DNA of 64,000 nt, taken from contig OZ020317.1 in the NCBI GenBank assembly GCA_963971305.1, positions 20,540,001 through 20,604,000 of the forward strand, given 5' to 3'. Numbering within the stretch: position 1 is the stretch's first letter; each line of letters begins with the position of its first letter. This document shows positions 12,440-24,300 of the stretch, piece after piece. The position numbers were made by a program, and so were the translations under genes. The notes under the pieces are model-generated. The model did not search any database. It had not been told where the DNA came from and worked only from the letters and a program-made list of their open reading frames with translations. The DNA comes from Arcuatula senhousia (taxonomy: Eukaryota > Mollusca > Bivalvia > Mytilida > Mytilidae).

Positions 12440-12746
12440 GAACAAACAAACAAAACAAACAAACAAAATATTTTATTGTCAATCAAAGACGCCCGTTAAG
12501 GCAGAATAATTAACATTAATTTCATACATTGATTACATTGATTGAAATGATTAATAAAATAATTTGACAAATACATGAAAATATGAACTCAAACAGACAA
12601 ATTTATGTTTATTTATCTAACAAGCACAGGATACAGGACTTCAAAAAATTTATTATTGTTATTATTTATTATGATATACCGGTATATATATATATATTTT
12701 TTTTTATAGTTTATGCTATTGAACAATCTTCAAATATAATAAAGTC

Positions 12747-15700
12747 TCAAGAATTACTATCTGTACCGCCACAGAGAATTTCTTGTCTTAAAGTATTCAT
12801 TTTGCTTATTAGCAAATAAAGTTGATCAAGTACAAATTCGTCTTCTGCAGAAAGAAGCCATAAGAATTTGGCACCCGTATCAAGAGATTTAATGTTTTGA
12901 AACCGGTTTTCTATCTGATCTAATATATTCTGTCTAATAGTGTCTAATTTAGGACATGTTAATAGAAAATGTTGCTCATCTTCTATTTCATTTAAATTGC
13001 AAAGTTTGCAGATTCTCTGAGATGCTGCTATATCTTTATAGCGTCCACGCTCTATTTCTAATTGGTGCGAGCTAATTCTAAAATTTATAATCGTACGCCT
13101 CTTTTCGTAATTCCCCCAGTTTAAATAATTTTCAAATGTAAAGTTATTCTTGAAAATCCTATATGTTCTCAGTTTGTTTCGCCTTTCTGGATTTTTATTG
13201 TCGTTAAATATATTTTCTCTCCATAATTTTTTATATTTAAGATGTATATGTTTATATACATATTTTTTTAAACTAACTTTAAGATTTATTGCTACTTTTC
13301 TATCTATGCCAAAGAAATTGAAAATTTCGTCTACACATTTATACCAACATTTTTTCTTATTCTCGTGTAACTTTTTAGATAAACTAAAAGCTTCTGCTAC
13401 AAGGCTTTCATTCTCATTAAATTTTGACAACTGTACCCAGTATTTTATCATATTTAAAAAGGATTCTAATAAAAGTGGAAATCTGCCTAATTCTCCAACC
13501 ACTGCTAAATTAGTAGCCCGTTGTCTAACTTCTAGTAAGTATTTACATAATTTAATATGTACTTTTTCGGCTGTAAAATCCATACATAATTTATTAAAAT
13601 ATGTGTCTTTATGTTTTTTAAGTTTATCTGCATCAAATGTTCCCCAAACTTCACTTCCATACATTAAAACAGGTTTAACAGTGTGATCAAATACGTGTAG
13701 AATGGTTTTGATTTTTGGTTTATGGTGTTCAAAACATTTTTTCATCTTGAAATATGCTTTGAGACCTTTCTGGCATAACGTACTTTTGGCCTCTGTAAAA
13801 TTTCCCCTTATACCGAAGGTTATACCAAGGTAAGTATAACTTCTTACATTTTCAATGACGGTGTTGCAATATGTAAATACAGTTTTGTCCAGTTTTCCTG
13901 TGCTATTGAAAATCAAAGATTTAGTTTTTTTAATATTGACTTGTAGACCCCATTTTGAACAATAATTTTGTAAATGCAGCAAACTAGTCTGCAACCCTTC
14001 TTTAGTTTCAGATAATAAAACTACATCGTCAGCATACATGAGACAGCTGATTTTACTTGAATTAAGAGTAACTGGGGTACAGTTATCAGTGAAAATATCT
14101 GGAAGGTCGTTAATAAATAACTTAAATAGATTGGGACTCAAATTATCACCCTGCCTTACTCCTACATGTGAAGCAAAGCTATCTGTCAGGTTATTAGCAT
14201 TAGCTTTGACACTTAGTTCAATCCTACTGTACATGTTTTTTATTACATTATAAAATAGATCACTGACACCGTTTACTCTTAGTTTATAAAGAAGTTCTTC
14301 ATGTCGAACAGTGTCAAAGGCCTTTTTGAAATCGACAAAACAGGTATATAGTTTTTTTGATCCCTGTTGTGTATACTTGTCTATCAGAGTTTTTAGTACA
14401 AATATGTGATCGCTGGTACGCTTACCTTTACAAAATCCAATTTGTTCAGGTGAGATAAGATTTCTTTTTATATAAAAATTTTCAAGTCTAGTATTAAGTA
14501 TTTTAGTAAACAATTTACATATATTACTACCAATGGTGAGTCCTCTGTAGTTAGATGGATCATCTTTTGGTCCATTTTTGTGTATAGGGACTATAATCCC
14601 TTTTGCCCAAGATTTTGGAAAGTTTCCAGATGAAAGGATAGAATTAAAGAGTTTTTGTAAACCTGTTATTACATAACTTTGACTGTATTTTAACATTTCA
14701 TTTAATATGCAGTCAAAGCTGCTAGCTTTATTATTCTTTAAAGTTTTTATTGTTTCACTTATTTCTGAAATTGAAATTTTATTATCTAATTCTGAATAAA
14801 TTTTCTGATTTTCTAGAGCATGTAAATTATTTAAAAGTTCAGTATTAATTTCATTTTTTCCATTTAGATCTTTGAAGTAATCAAACCATGTTTTGGTTGT
14901 TATACCTGTATCAGAAGTTTTATTACAATTATTGGCTAAATCATCTAAAAGAGCCCAATATTTTTTGGGGTTATCTTCTAGCAATGTATCAAGCTGACTT
15001 ATTGTTTCTCTTTGATGTTCTTTTATTTTAGCTTTTCTAACTTTCCTGTAAGTTTTTAGAGTACTGAATAAAGCCCCTCTTACATGAGGGTCTTTAGGAT
15101 ACTTTTGGAAAAGTTTATTCTTTTGGTCTAAATTTTGTTTGAGCATTGTAAGCGGTAAATCACACCATTTAGGTTTTTTATGAGATTTACTGTTTTTAGG
15201 TTTATTTCTAGCTGTGCGAAGGGCTATGTTGGCAGCACCACAGAGAATCGCATTTAAGTCACTTACTATATTTTCTACATTATGTTCATAGTCTGTCAAA
15301 TTTAACTTTTTAATCTTATTTTGAAACTCAGGTGAGGATAAGGCTTCTTGAAATTTACATGTAGAATTTTCGCTCCATATATAGCGTTTTGGTAATGGAT
15401 TATTTTGTTCAGTTTGTTTGCTAATAGTACAATTTACTTGTAGCATAACTGATATCTGACTATGGTCAGAAAGATCTGGTAAGAAGTTGTGTACAGAGAA
15501 AAATATAACTTTACTTAAAAGAGACTCAGAGGTACTACAATAATCTACAACACTGCTTCCTCGATAATTATGACATGTTAATTTTCCGGTCAAATCGCCT
15601 GTACATCTTCCATTTAGAATTCGAAGCCCTGATTGTGTACAAATTTCATTAAATAATCTCCCCCTTGGCAGTACAGTAGAATCCTGACTTATTCTGTTTA

Positions 15701-15944
15701 CAATGTTATGATCTATTAGGTAATCTTCAAAAAGTGGTATATTATTACCATCATCATATGCAATAAAATCAGAATCCTCACCGGTCCTTGAATTTAAATC
15801 CCCCATAAGTATTATGCTTCCTTTCTCTGAGTAATTAGCAATATCTTTTTCAATTAAGTCAAATATATCAGTATCTAAAGAATTTGTGTATGAAGAATTT
15901 TCTGGTGGGTTATATAAGTAACATAAATAAATATCTGATGGCAT
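12747..15944 (-). CDS. LINE ORF2, endonuclease end to RT and C-terminus
   Basis: This 1065-codon frame begins within the apurinic-like endonuclease (GSIILMGDLNSRTGEDSDF, then SDHSQISVML) and continues through the reverse transcriptase with the fingers block KGIIVPIHKNGPKDDPSNYR, the palm motif FVDFKKAFDTV, GVRQGDNLSPNLF and the catalytic YADDVVLL. Near the C-terminus a CKLCNLNEIEDEQHFLLTCP zinc knuckle is intact. The frame has no internal stop, suggesting recent insertion. Its true N-terminus lies in the next frame upstream. Confidence 0.9.
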   Translation of the reverse strand: MPSDIYLCYLYNPPENSSYTNSLDTDIFDLIEKDIANYSEKGSIILMGDLNSRTGEDSDFIAYDDGNNIPLFEDYLIDHNIVNRISQDSTVLPRGRLFNEICTQSGLRILNGRCTGDLTGKLTCHNYRGSSVVDYCSTSESLLSKVIFFSVHNFLPDLSDHSQISVMLQVNCTISKQTEQNNPLPKRYIWSENSTCKFQEALSSPEFQNKIKKLNLTDYEHNVENIVSDLNAILCGAANIALRTARNKPKNSKSHKKPKWCDLPLTMLKQNLDQKNKLFQKYPKDPHVRGALFSTLKTYRKVRKAKIKEHQRETISQLDTLLEDNPKKYWALLDDLANNCNKTSDTGITTKTWFDYFKDLNGKNEINTELLNNLHALENQKIYSELDNKISISEISETIKTLKNNKASSFDCILNEMLKYSQSYVITGLQKLFNSILSSGNFPKSWAKGIIVPIHKNGPKDDPSNYRGLTIGSNICKLFTKILNTRLENFYIKRNLISPEQIGFCKGKRTSDHIFVLKTLIDKYTQQGSKKLYTCFVDFKKAFDTVRHEELLYKLRVNGVSDLFYNVIKNMYSRIELSVKANANNLTDSFASHVGVRQGDNLSPNLFKLFINDLPDIFTDNCTPVTLNSSKISCLMYADDVVLLSETKEGLQTSLLHLQNYCSKWGLQVNIKKTKSLIFNSTGKLDKTVFTYCNTVIENVRSYTYLGITFGIRGNFTEAKSTLCQKGLKAYFKMKKCFEHHKPKIKTILHVFDHTVKPVLMYGSEVWGTFDADKLKKHKDTYFNKLCMDFTAEKVHIKLCKYLLEVRQRATNLAVVGELGRFPLLLESFLNMIKYWVQLSKFNENESLVAEAFSLSKKLHENKKKCWYKCVDEIFNFFGIDRKVAINLKVSLKKYVYKHIHLKYKKLWRENIFNDNKNPERRNKLRTYRIFKNNFTFENYLNWGNYEKRRTIINFRISSHQLEIERGRYKDIAASQRICKLCNLNEIEDEQHFLLTCPKLDTIRQNILDQIENRFQNIKSLDTGAKFLWLLSAEDEFVLDQLYLLISKMNTLRQEILCGGTDSNS

Positions 15945-16281
15945 ACCAAAAAAATTGCTTACAAAGTTTAATCCAAATATAATCGTTATTTTTATGTTCT
16001 AAAAACTTTACTCCTAGTTTTATCTCTAATTTAACAAAAATAGAAATGCCTCCATATGTCTTATTTGTCTTTTTATTTTTAGGTCGAGTTAAGTGAAAGG
16101 GATGAAAATTTGGTAGAGAAAGGGATTCCTGAAATGGACAATGGGTTTCTTGAAGACATATAATATCTTTATCTCTAATTAAATTAATAAATCCTGGATC
16201 ACTGTACTTGTTAAATCCCTTGATCTTATATCCATTGATATTCCAACAAGCAAGATGTAATGATTTCTTGTTATAAGCCAT
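15910..16281 (-). pseudogene. LINE ORF2 N-terminal endonuclease segment, frameshifted
   Basis: Starts at ATG 16281-16279 and encodes the first endonuclease motifs: LACWNINGYKIKG and the catalytic-glutamate block IICLQETHCP, then YGGISIFVKL. It passes out of frame with the main ORF2 at the seven-base A run near 15947-15953, where both frames overlap. A one-base change in that homopolymer separates the two parts; it could be a real mutation or an assembly error. Confidence 0.8.
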
Positions 16282-16320
16282 ATCAAATGCATTAAACAAA
16301 AATAATACAATCAACCCTTA

Positions 16321-16792
16321 GATAGAATAATTATAAACTATAAACATGTATATAAAATGGCAAGAATTTTATCAACATTGAACTCACAAGTATACAATCC
16401 CCCCCCTTATTTTCCCTCTAATACAGTAAAAGAACATGAATAAGAACTATGTAATTCTACAAAAACAAAAACATATCTTAACTATAAATTTTATGATGAC
16501 ATTTTTTTCAAAAGAGATTTTTTACTAAAGATGAGTTTGTGAGCATGCAAAGATAGATAACTCTGTCCTGTTATCCAATATTTCAAGATTTTGTATGAAA
16601 AAAAGTAATAATAATATTTGTTTTGTTCAATGTTGTTACAAATGTATTTTAACAACCTCATTTTACACTTCAAATATTTTGAAATAAAATAGATTAGTAA
16701 CTATCACTTTAAGATGGCAAGTCATCGGCACCACAATGCTATAATTACATTTACCGTGCATATAATTAAAATGCAGTAATTCTATTGGTTAA
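16321..16792. other. spacer, no gene seen
   Basis: AT-rich sequence between the LINE and the TIR-bounded element, with a short C run near 16399. No supported ORF. Confidence 0.4.
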
Positions 16793-17216
16793 AATGATAG
16801 GTTGCGATAAGGTCCTATTTTTGCCCATCTAAAGGCGAAAAATAAAAAAAGTATTTTCAAACCTGTTACATTATAGCTTATTTTGTAGCCAAGTGGTTGT
16901 ACTGTTATGAAAGAATAGTCTTTAATACTTTTGCATACACACAAGTTAGAAAATTTCGTTCAAAATTGATCCATTTTGAATGAATATTTCATCTCGATGT
17001 AAGGAATATTTCACGGTAGACCTTCAATACATTCAAATTTACTTGAAGACAGTGTTTGTCAATTCTTGTAAAGGGTCCTGGTATATATATACATTTCTTT
17101 GAACAACAATTTTGAATTAAAAATTAATGACTAATATTAAGAAAAACGAAGAATACCGAGATATTTTGAACCTACTGACCACACGGTTAAAAATATATTC
17201 TTTTTAAGTTTTCAGT

Positions 17217-17519
17217 TTGTCTTGCACGCGGAACCCTTTAAAGTCCCTTAAAATTTACGTAGGAGAAACCTATCGTAGACTGGGTGACAGATTTACTGAA
17301 CACAGGAGAAGTGTTCTCAAATGCGACGATTGCCCAGTCGGCCAGCACTTTTCATTGCCAAACCATAGCGTCCAGGATATACAGGTAACCGTTCTCCTTG
17401 AAACATGCACCGGCGAAAAACAAAGACAGTTTCTTGAGCAAAGAATAATAAATTTTTTAGGCACATTTCAACCCTTTGGTATATATGCAAAAAGACAGAC
17501 CTTTTCTTATTTTTTATAA
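17217..17519 (+). pseudogene. GIY-YIG endonuclease fragment of a Penelope-like element
   Basis: The frame encodes KIYVGETYRRLGDRFTEHRR, the GIY-YIG core with its conserved arginine, followed by VGQHFSLPNHSVQDIQV and a C-terminal FLEQRIINFLGTFQPFGI. This order is the C-terminal nuclease domain of Penelope-like retroelements, which nicks the target for priming. No reverse transcriptase precedes it, so the piece is 5' truncated. The codons before the core are not family-like. Confidence 0.8.
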
Positions 17520-17623
17520 ATTAGTCATCAAGTTCAGGATTAAGATACCACGTGATGTTCTTCGAGTCAATTTTTGTCATTCTGTCCTCGTCAGTCGATG
17601 TGTCAACATCTTTTTACTTTTTA

Positions 17624-17660
17624 GCCCCTGAAGAAGGACTTTATGTCCGAAAATTTGGGC
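17624..17660 (+). ncRNA. hammerhead-like motif in Penelope 3' region
   Basis: GCCC, CTGAAGA, stem GGAC-TTTAT-GTCC, GAAA, and GGGC occur in hammerhead order. The core CTGAAGA departs from canonical CTGATGA at one base, so activity is doubtful. Penelope-like elements are known to carry hammerhead motifs. Confidence 0.3.
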
Positions 17661-17958
17661 ATTCTTGTTTCAGTTGTTATAAAGGTTTTATTTAGTTATA
17701 TTTCCTATTTAGTTTTTACATGTATCTTTTAAATGTGGCTTCACCATCCATTTATTTATCTTCTTTATTTATACACAAGCCACAGTGCAACATATTTTAT
17801 TTCTTTGAATATTCTACATGTACAGTAAAATACTGACGATTATTTTCAACAAATAAACATCTACCTTTCCAACAAGACATTCTGTGGTAGAAATTATCTA
17901 ATTTTATTTTTTTCTTTCATGGTGGGCTGAAAAGGGGTCTTATCGCAACCCATCCTTT

Positions 17959-18324
17959 GTTCTTATCCAGGTAAATTCTCACAACTTGAATTCGCATTTG
18001 GGTATTAATGTATTGTGGTTGTGATTTGCTTCACTCCAGTCACACAAGGTATCATTTTTATCACTCGACCTACCCAGAGCTCGAGTACATTTTACTCTTT
18101 GTCCTAGATATGATGACGTCTAGCCAATCAACTATCAATATTAACATGTGCTAGATCTGGGCCCTGAACTTCCGTTACTCTAGAACTTTACTCGAGTAAA
18201 ATCAAAATAGCATCCATTTGATGAGTTACTCAGGGAAAGCAAGTGGACACACCCTTTTAGCTTAACTCTGACTGAGGACATCAACAAATAATGGTTAAAG
18301 AGAGACAACTCACAATTTTTTCAT
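17959..18324. other. spacer between TIR element and IgSF-2, no gene seen
   Basis: Holds CTCGAGT-type short repeats (18061-18200) and no supported ORF. Confidence 0.4.
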
Positions 18325-18330
18325 TTTATT
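18325..18330 (-). promoter_or_regulatory. polyadenylation signal of IgSF-2
   Basis: AATAAA on the minus strand about 170 nt past the stop codon. Confidence 0.4.
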
Positions 18331-21300
18331 AAAGGTATCGAACAAAAAATATACAAATACGTGTCGTATCATACGTTATATGCACAATCATTTTCAGTTA
18401 CAAAAATGCTAACTGATAAGAAAAGTTGATTAAAAAGTTTGAGAAAATGTTGGTTTTTTATATTAATATATATGATTGCTTTCTCATCCTTATTTACACT
18501 TCACTCTTTCTGTCGTCTGCACCCTAAAAGAGAAATGAAAAGTCAAATGTCACAAATAACAATGCATAATATGCAAAAAAGGAGATTTTAATCTGAAAAT
18601 AACAAAATATAACCTACTGACTTTATTTCGTTTATGCAATGTGGCACCCCGTGTACAAGTTAATTTTTGAAAGTGTCGGTAAATTGAGTGTTAAGCATTG
18701 AAATACAAATGACAACAAAGTTCCAGACAATAAATTTTGCTACGCCTGACGCGCGTTTCGTCTATTCAAGACTCATCAGAGGCGCTCTACCAAAAATATT
18801 GCAAAAGCCAAACACTATATGATTATGAAGAGCATATAACAGTTAAACCAAAAATACCAAATTGGGGAACCAAATTAATACTAAGATGATCAACCTATGT
18901 CTGGTGTAGGAAGAACCTTAGCGTTTAGACAATTTTGAAATTTAAACGGATAATTTAAAGCTTTGATGTATTCTCCAACACAAAAGTGTTGATGTCGGAG
19001 CGGGCTAACCTCGGGGAATTAAAACTCCACCAGCAGTGCTAACCTTCACGTGTGTTCGAAATACAAATGACAATAAAGTTCCAGACAATAAATTTTGCGC
19101 CTGACGCGCGTTTCGTCTATTCAAGACTCATCAGAGGCGCTCTATCAAAAATATTGAAAAAGCCAAACACTATATGATTATGACCAGTTAAACCAAAAAT
19201 ACCAAATTGGGGAACCAAATTAATACTAAGATGATCAACCTATGTCTGGTGTAGGAAGAACCTTAGCGTTTAGACAATTTTGAAATTTAAACGGAAAACT
19301 ATACATTTGAAATGCTATTTTAATATCCATGCTTTATGTATGTAGTCTTACATATCTTATCTCGGTTGTGTAAAGTAAGTTGGTCTTGACCTTTCAGACT
19401 TTTGACATTCAAATCCCCCATACTGAACCTCCCTGCTTTTTTTAAAGCTAAATACCTTAAAAATTGTTAGTTTTTATAATGCCTGCCAGGAAAGCGTAAA
19501 TTCACAACATTTTAATGCATAAAAACACAAAGTGTTATATATATATAAAACTATACATTTGTAATTTGTTTAACATAATATATTACAAAAGACTTACATA
19601 AAACAATGCAAAACAAGGATTGTGCAATAACCATTACTGCTAAGACAAGATATATGATCGGAATTCCGTCCACATCTAGTAAATAAAAATAATAACAAAA
19701 TAATGGAACTCAATCCCAAATGCCCCAAAAGAAAATTAAGAAAACATACCAGAGAAATTGAAGATCACAATGGTCCTGACTTTTTACATGCATTTCAAAT
19801 AAAATGATAAGATTTAAGGGGGTGCCAACTTTCCTCTTCCATTACGTACGAGATTCCGGTAGTGATATACAACACAATTCGATTGTGAGACACATAAATA
19901 GGTTTAAATTTAGTAAACAAAACAAAATCATACTAACTTTGCTGTGTTCAGTAAGATCAATAGTTTTTTTTCTTCATTTTATAGTTGCATTTAGATATTT
20001 TAGAATCCGAGTTTAAAATAGAATAATAAGCCATTCTTTACCCGTCCTATAGATATGTTTTCAAACACAACATTGGTATGGCACGCCATTTTAACAAAAA
20101 CCCTGGTATCTATATGATACCTCAGATAACTGGGGGCAGCTATCTATGGGTTTTCTGGACGACACTCTCAATACAATTACATCAGGTATTAAAGGCATAG
20201 AACCTATCATTTTCGCAATTTTTAAAAAATAATGAAATTCACAGTATTTGAAGAATACAGTGTAAAACCTTTAAAGACACTATTAGTTTAAAAAAACCCC
20301 CAGAAAGTGCTCTTTTTGAGAGAAAACTGCATAAAAATACGCAGTGTCAATAAAGAGTGTCAGTTCGACAATACGCCTTCTGGCTGTTTGAACTTAATTG
20401 GAAGACGAAGAGGACAAACTAATTATAAAATGTAAACACTTGCGTGCGGTAAATTGAGAAACAACTATTAACCAAAACGGAGCGGAGCGAAAAAAAAATC
20501 GATAAAGTAGGAAACGAAAATAGTAAATTAAGCAACCGAAATCTGTACAGATAGGAAACGAAATCGAGCGAAACCGGAAAAAAAAGAAAATTGAATCGAT
20601 TTTACCCGATATCAGTCGTTTTCTTAATTAACCGATTTCTTTTTGTTTTCGTCTTGTTTTGGTTTCATTTCGTTTCGCAGTTTACCAATACCCAGTAAAG
20701 GTCACGTGAATAACGGTTTACCAATAGGAAATATTTATATTGGACAATACTTAATATTAAAATAAGATAATTTTATAGAAAGCTGCAAAAAATGAGTTTT
20801 TATGTCGGTAAAGATAAGTTTTAGAATGTTTACTTTTGATATATGCTCTTTTTATTCAATGTGAAAAAAATACGAAATTGATAGGTTCTATGTCTTTAAG
20901 AGTTATCTTGATAACTGGGGGTTTGCTGTCAGCTATCACATAGATACCTGATTAAACCATTTCTACCTACAGATATTGCAAGTTAATGCCATTTAACTCA
21001 CTGAAAGCAGAATTTATCAATGTAAAGCTGAAAACGATCAATACCTCAAAAACTAATACAAAGCTAAGCTTTCAATGAATTATTTTTAAAAACTCTTAAT
21101 AACAGGAGTTTTTGTGGTATCCATGGGATAGCTGATAGGAAACCCCCGTTTACCTAAAATAACTATCAATACCTGATGGTATTGGGAGTTTCGCCTAGAA
21201 AACCCCCAGTTAGCTGCCAGTTAACCCCCAGTTACCTGAGGTGTCCTATAGATACCAGGGTTTATGTTAATATTGCGTGCCATACATTGGTTACAACATA

Positions 21301-24300
21301 ACTGAATGTAACATTTCACCAGAATTAATTAAAAAAAAATGTCATAATTACCTGTCTTCCGAGAGGCAGTAAACATGGGGATGCTGATGTTACCGAAAAT
21401 ATTGCCCACTATCAGTTCGTATGGTTGGCTATTCGCATTGCCGTCTACTCTATATTGAATAGTAATTTTATACATTTCTATCTGTATCATTTCGCCATGT
21501 AATAATGTAGTAGAATTTTGTTTCTGATAAGGTACTATTTCTTGATTTCCTGTCTTGTTTGTGGAGAGTATTGCACATGTCAGGTCAAAACCAGAGAATA
21601 TATATATGTCCCAATTTGAGTAGGTTACTTCAGATAAATTGAGCCTGGATTGGTTCATAGCATTCAGCATTACCGGTGGTCCTAAATCAAAAAAAGACAA
21701 ACTGTCATACTATAATATAGCTAAGATAAACCTAAAATACAGAGATCTTATTAAGTTATTGTTTCAAATAATTTATTTTTGCTAGAATCCAATACAGGAG
21801 AATCAGACCATGTCCATAACCGACTTTGATCTGTCATATCTACCTCGTTTTTACTGGCTGTATGGGCTACTGAGTACCTGTCATTCTCTGAAAAAGACGG
21901 TTATGGAACTGAAAGAAAACAGTCTTAGTGCCAAATTATTTTGTCTTTAGCAGAAATAGTGACCCTACATTGTGCACCTGAAATGTAACTGTTTTATTTG
22001 TTCAATGTTACAAATAAATCCTAAGTATTAGAACTGTTCCTTCTCACTGTTGAACGTTTTTTTTGGGGTTTCAGTCCTGATTTCTATAGACGAAATTTTC
22101 GGTCCTCCACCGGTCAGAATAATTTCCGGACTTAATATGAATCTTGCGTATTGTTACATACTACAGCTCGAAAAACAAAATCAACAAATCAATTAAGTAT
22201 TTGTTTTCAACATCCACTTTGGTATTTTGTAATTATATTTGTTGCTAAAATGGCAATGAATATACCGTATAATTTGTTTTTTTTTCGCGGATTTCTGGAA
22301 AAATGGAAGATCTTTTTTTCGCGGAATTCATTTTAAGCGATTTCCAATATAAGAGTATATACTGAACATATATTATTTACAAAAAAATTATTTTCGCGAA
22401 TTGCAAACTATCGCGAATAAAAACGAAAATTAGATACCCGCAAAAAACCCCAACTTATACGGTATTTTGACTAACCTGCATATTTGACTGAGACATGTCC
22501 ATACTGAGCCACAATGCCATATTTATCTTGAATCCCATTCTGTACGCCACAGACATATATACCAGAGTCTTGGTACCGCATATTCTCAATTTCAACCATA
22601 GAAAGATGAAGTGTACCATTCTCTGTACCATTAAGGTATCTGATGTGTTCACCAAACATAGACATGTGTTCCCAGACTATTTCAAATGTATGGTTGGAAG
22701 GATTTCCACTTTTGACGGGACAAACCAACGGTGTTTTAGTTGTGTCATTTAAAAGTATTTCAGGAACATCATCGAAAGATGGGGGATCTATAATATGGCA
22801 TAATCATTATTTTGAAGTATAGCTTTGAATAAGAATCATGAGATAGAATCATTAATTAAAGTAACAGACTAATCATTCAAAATAACTAAATTGATAAATT
22901 ATATAACTACATAAAGAGGACGCTGCGGAAAAACACACTGTAACGCATGGTTAATGGTCCAGAGTTGAAACCAATGTAACCGTGTGTCAATAAAAGCAAA
23001 CAAACATTATTTGTATGGTTCAATTATCAAAATGATAAACTAATAAAAGTCTGAAACATGGCGTGTGACACTTTATATAGCAATTTTTTATCCTTATTAA
23101 GAACAAACATCATTATTAAATAACGATAATAAAAAACATTAAATCAACATTTGACTTGCCACAAGTCCCTTTCTTTTTAAGCAAAGCCGTCTTATACGAT
23201 CTCAAAAAAATTCTTTCACCGTTATCATTCACTGGTGGAAGTACAATTCAAAATTGTGTTAAACGTAATGGTTTATAATGGTTGTTTTGATTAGTGAGTG
23301 GCTGTGTTTTTACTAAGATGATCATCTCAATATCTTCTCGTGAACCTCCAAGTTCGGTAATTTTGATATTACTTTTTTTGAAAAATATTTCTCAATCAAA
23401 GATAATTGTTCCTTTAGGTACAAAGGATGGGTTGACCACTATTTAGCCCATCGTTAAAGTAAAAATTAAATTAAGTAAATAAAATTTCTCCTTGGAAATC
23501 TTAATGTTACTTTGTTTTGAAAATAAACGTCTGTAGTTTAAAAGCTTATTAATGTTTTAGTGAATGGTGCTTGAAATGAACCACCCGGAATGATTTTAAC
23601 ATTGTTCCTATGGGAAAGTGGCATACTTTAGTGAAATATATCCTTCCTGGATGTTAAGCCTTGCAAGTGGAACAAGCTCCATATTTTGTTCCAAAACTTG
23701 TCTTGCTAAAACAATTTCTTGAAATGACATACTGAAAAACTAAAAAGACTGTACTTTTTACCTCGTAGTCAGTAGTTTAAAAATATCCAAAATCTTTGCG
23801 TTTTTTTCATTCTTCTTGAGATTAGCGATCATTTCCAATTCAAAACTGTTTTTCAAAGAAATATATACATTTAAGGAACCTTTTAAAGAATTGTAATCAA
23901 TAGTAGCACAAAACTTCAATTTTATGGAGGCCTACAATGAAAATTTCTTTTAAACAACAATGAAATTTTCATTCATTTTATAACAGTACAATCATTTTGC
24001 TACAGAATAAGGTATAAAGTAACAGGCTATGAAATACTTTTTATTTTTCGCCACAAAATGGGCCAAAATAAGGCCTTATCGCAACCCATCCTTTAGTGAT
24101 TGTTGCGGGTGAAAGCATGTGTCTGCAGCAGTTAGAGTGTGTTAAGTAGTATATGAGATTGAAACGGTTATGATTTCTCGGGTGGAGCAGGGTGGAGCAG
24201 CCCTCTGCCCAGGTCTGTGACGTCATATCCACTTCCGGTCCGCCATCTTGGATCACGGTGGCCATCTTGCTTCCGATCGGCCATCTTGAATCTCGTCGGC

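Larger units (their letters stand above)
12440..16320 (-). mobile_element. nearly full-length non-LTR retrotransposon (LINE)
   Basis: On the minus strand the element reads endonuclease, reverse transcriptase, C-terminal zinc knuckle, a 3' UTR with an AATAAA, and ends in a TTTG-type tail (12440-12468 as AAAC repeats on the plus strand). No separate ORF1 is evident upstream of 16281, so the element is either ORF1-less or 5' truncated. No clear target duplication was found. It lies between IgSF-1 and IgSF-2. Clade not assigned. Confidence 0.85.
16793..17958. mobile_element. TIR-bounded element carrying a GIY-YIG fragment
   Basis: The left end (GATAGGTTGCGATAAGG) is matched in reverse by the right end (CTTATCGCAACCCATCCTTT), with similarity continuing inward for about 45 bp. 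Reverse-complemented, the left 90 bp also matches 24010-24094, so this is a family of ends and not a chance palindrome. Inside is a Penelope-type GIY-YIG ORF and a structured 3' motif. Whether the TIRs belong to a DNA transposon that captured a retroelement piece, or to inverted Penelope terminal repeats, is open. Confidence 0.6.
18700..19295 (-). repeat. hammerhead tandem repeat (retrozyme-like), 1.7 units
   Basis: Two copies of a unit with period 358 bp, starting at GAAATACAAATGAC on the plus strand. Each carries a hammerhead ribozyme on the minus strand. The last unit stops part way, at about 19295. The array lies in the last long intron of IgSF-2, in the same transcription direction as the gene, so both ribozymes would be present in the pre-mRNA. 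Confidence 0.85.

Noticed and set aside
13150..14253. Plus-strand ORFs across the LINE
   Set aside because: They are antisense shadows of the reverse transcriptase frame.
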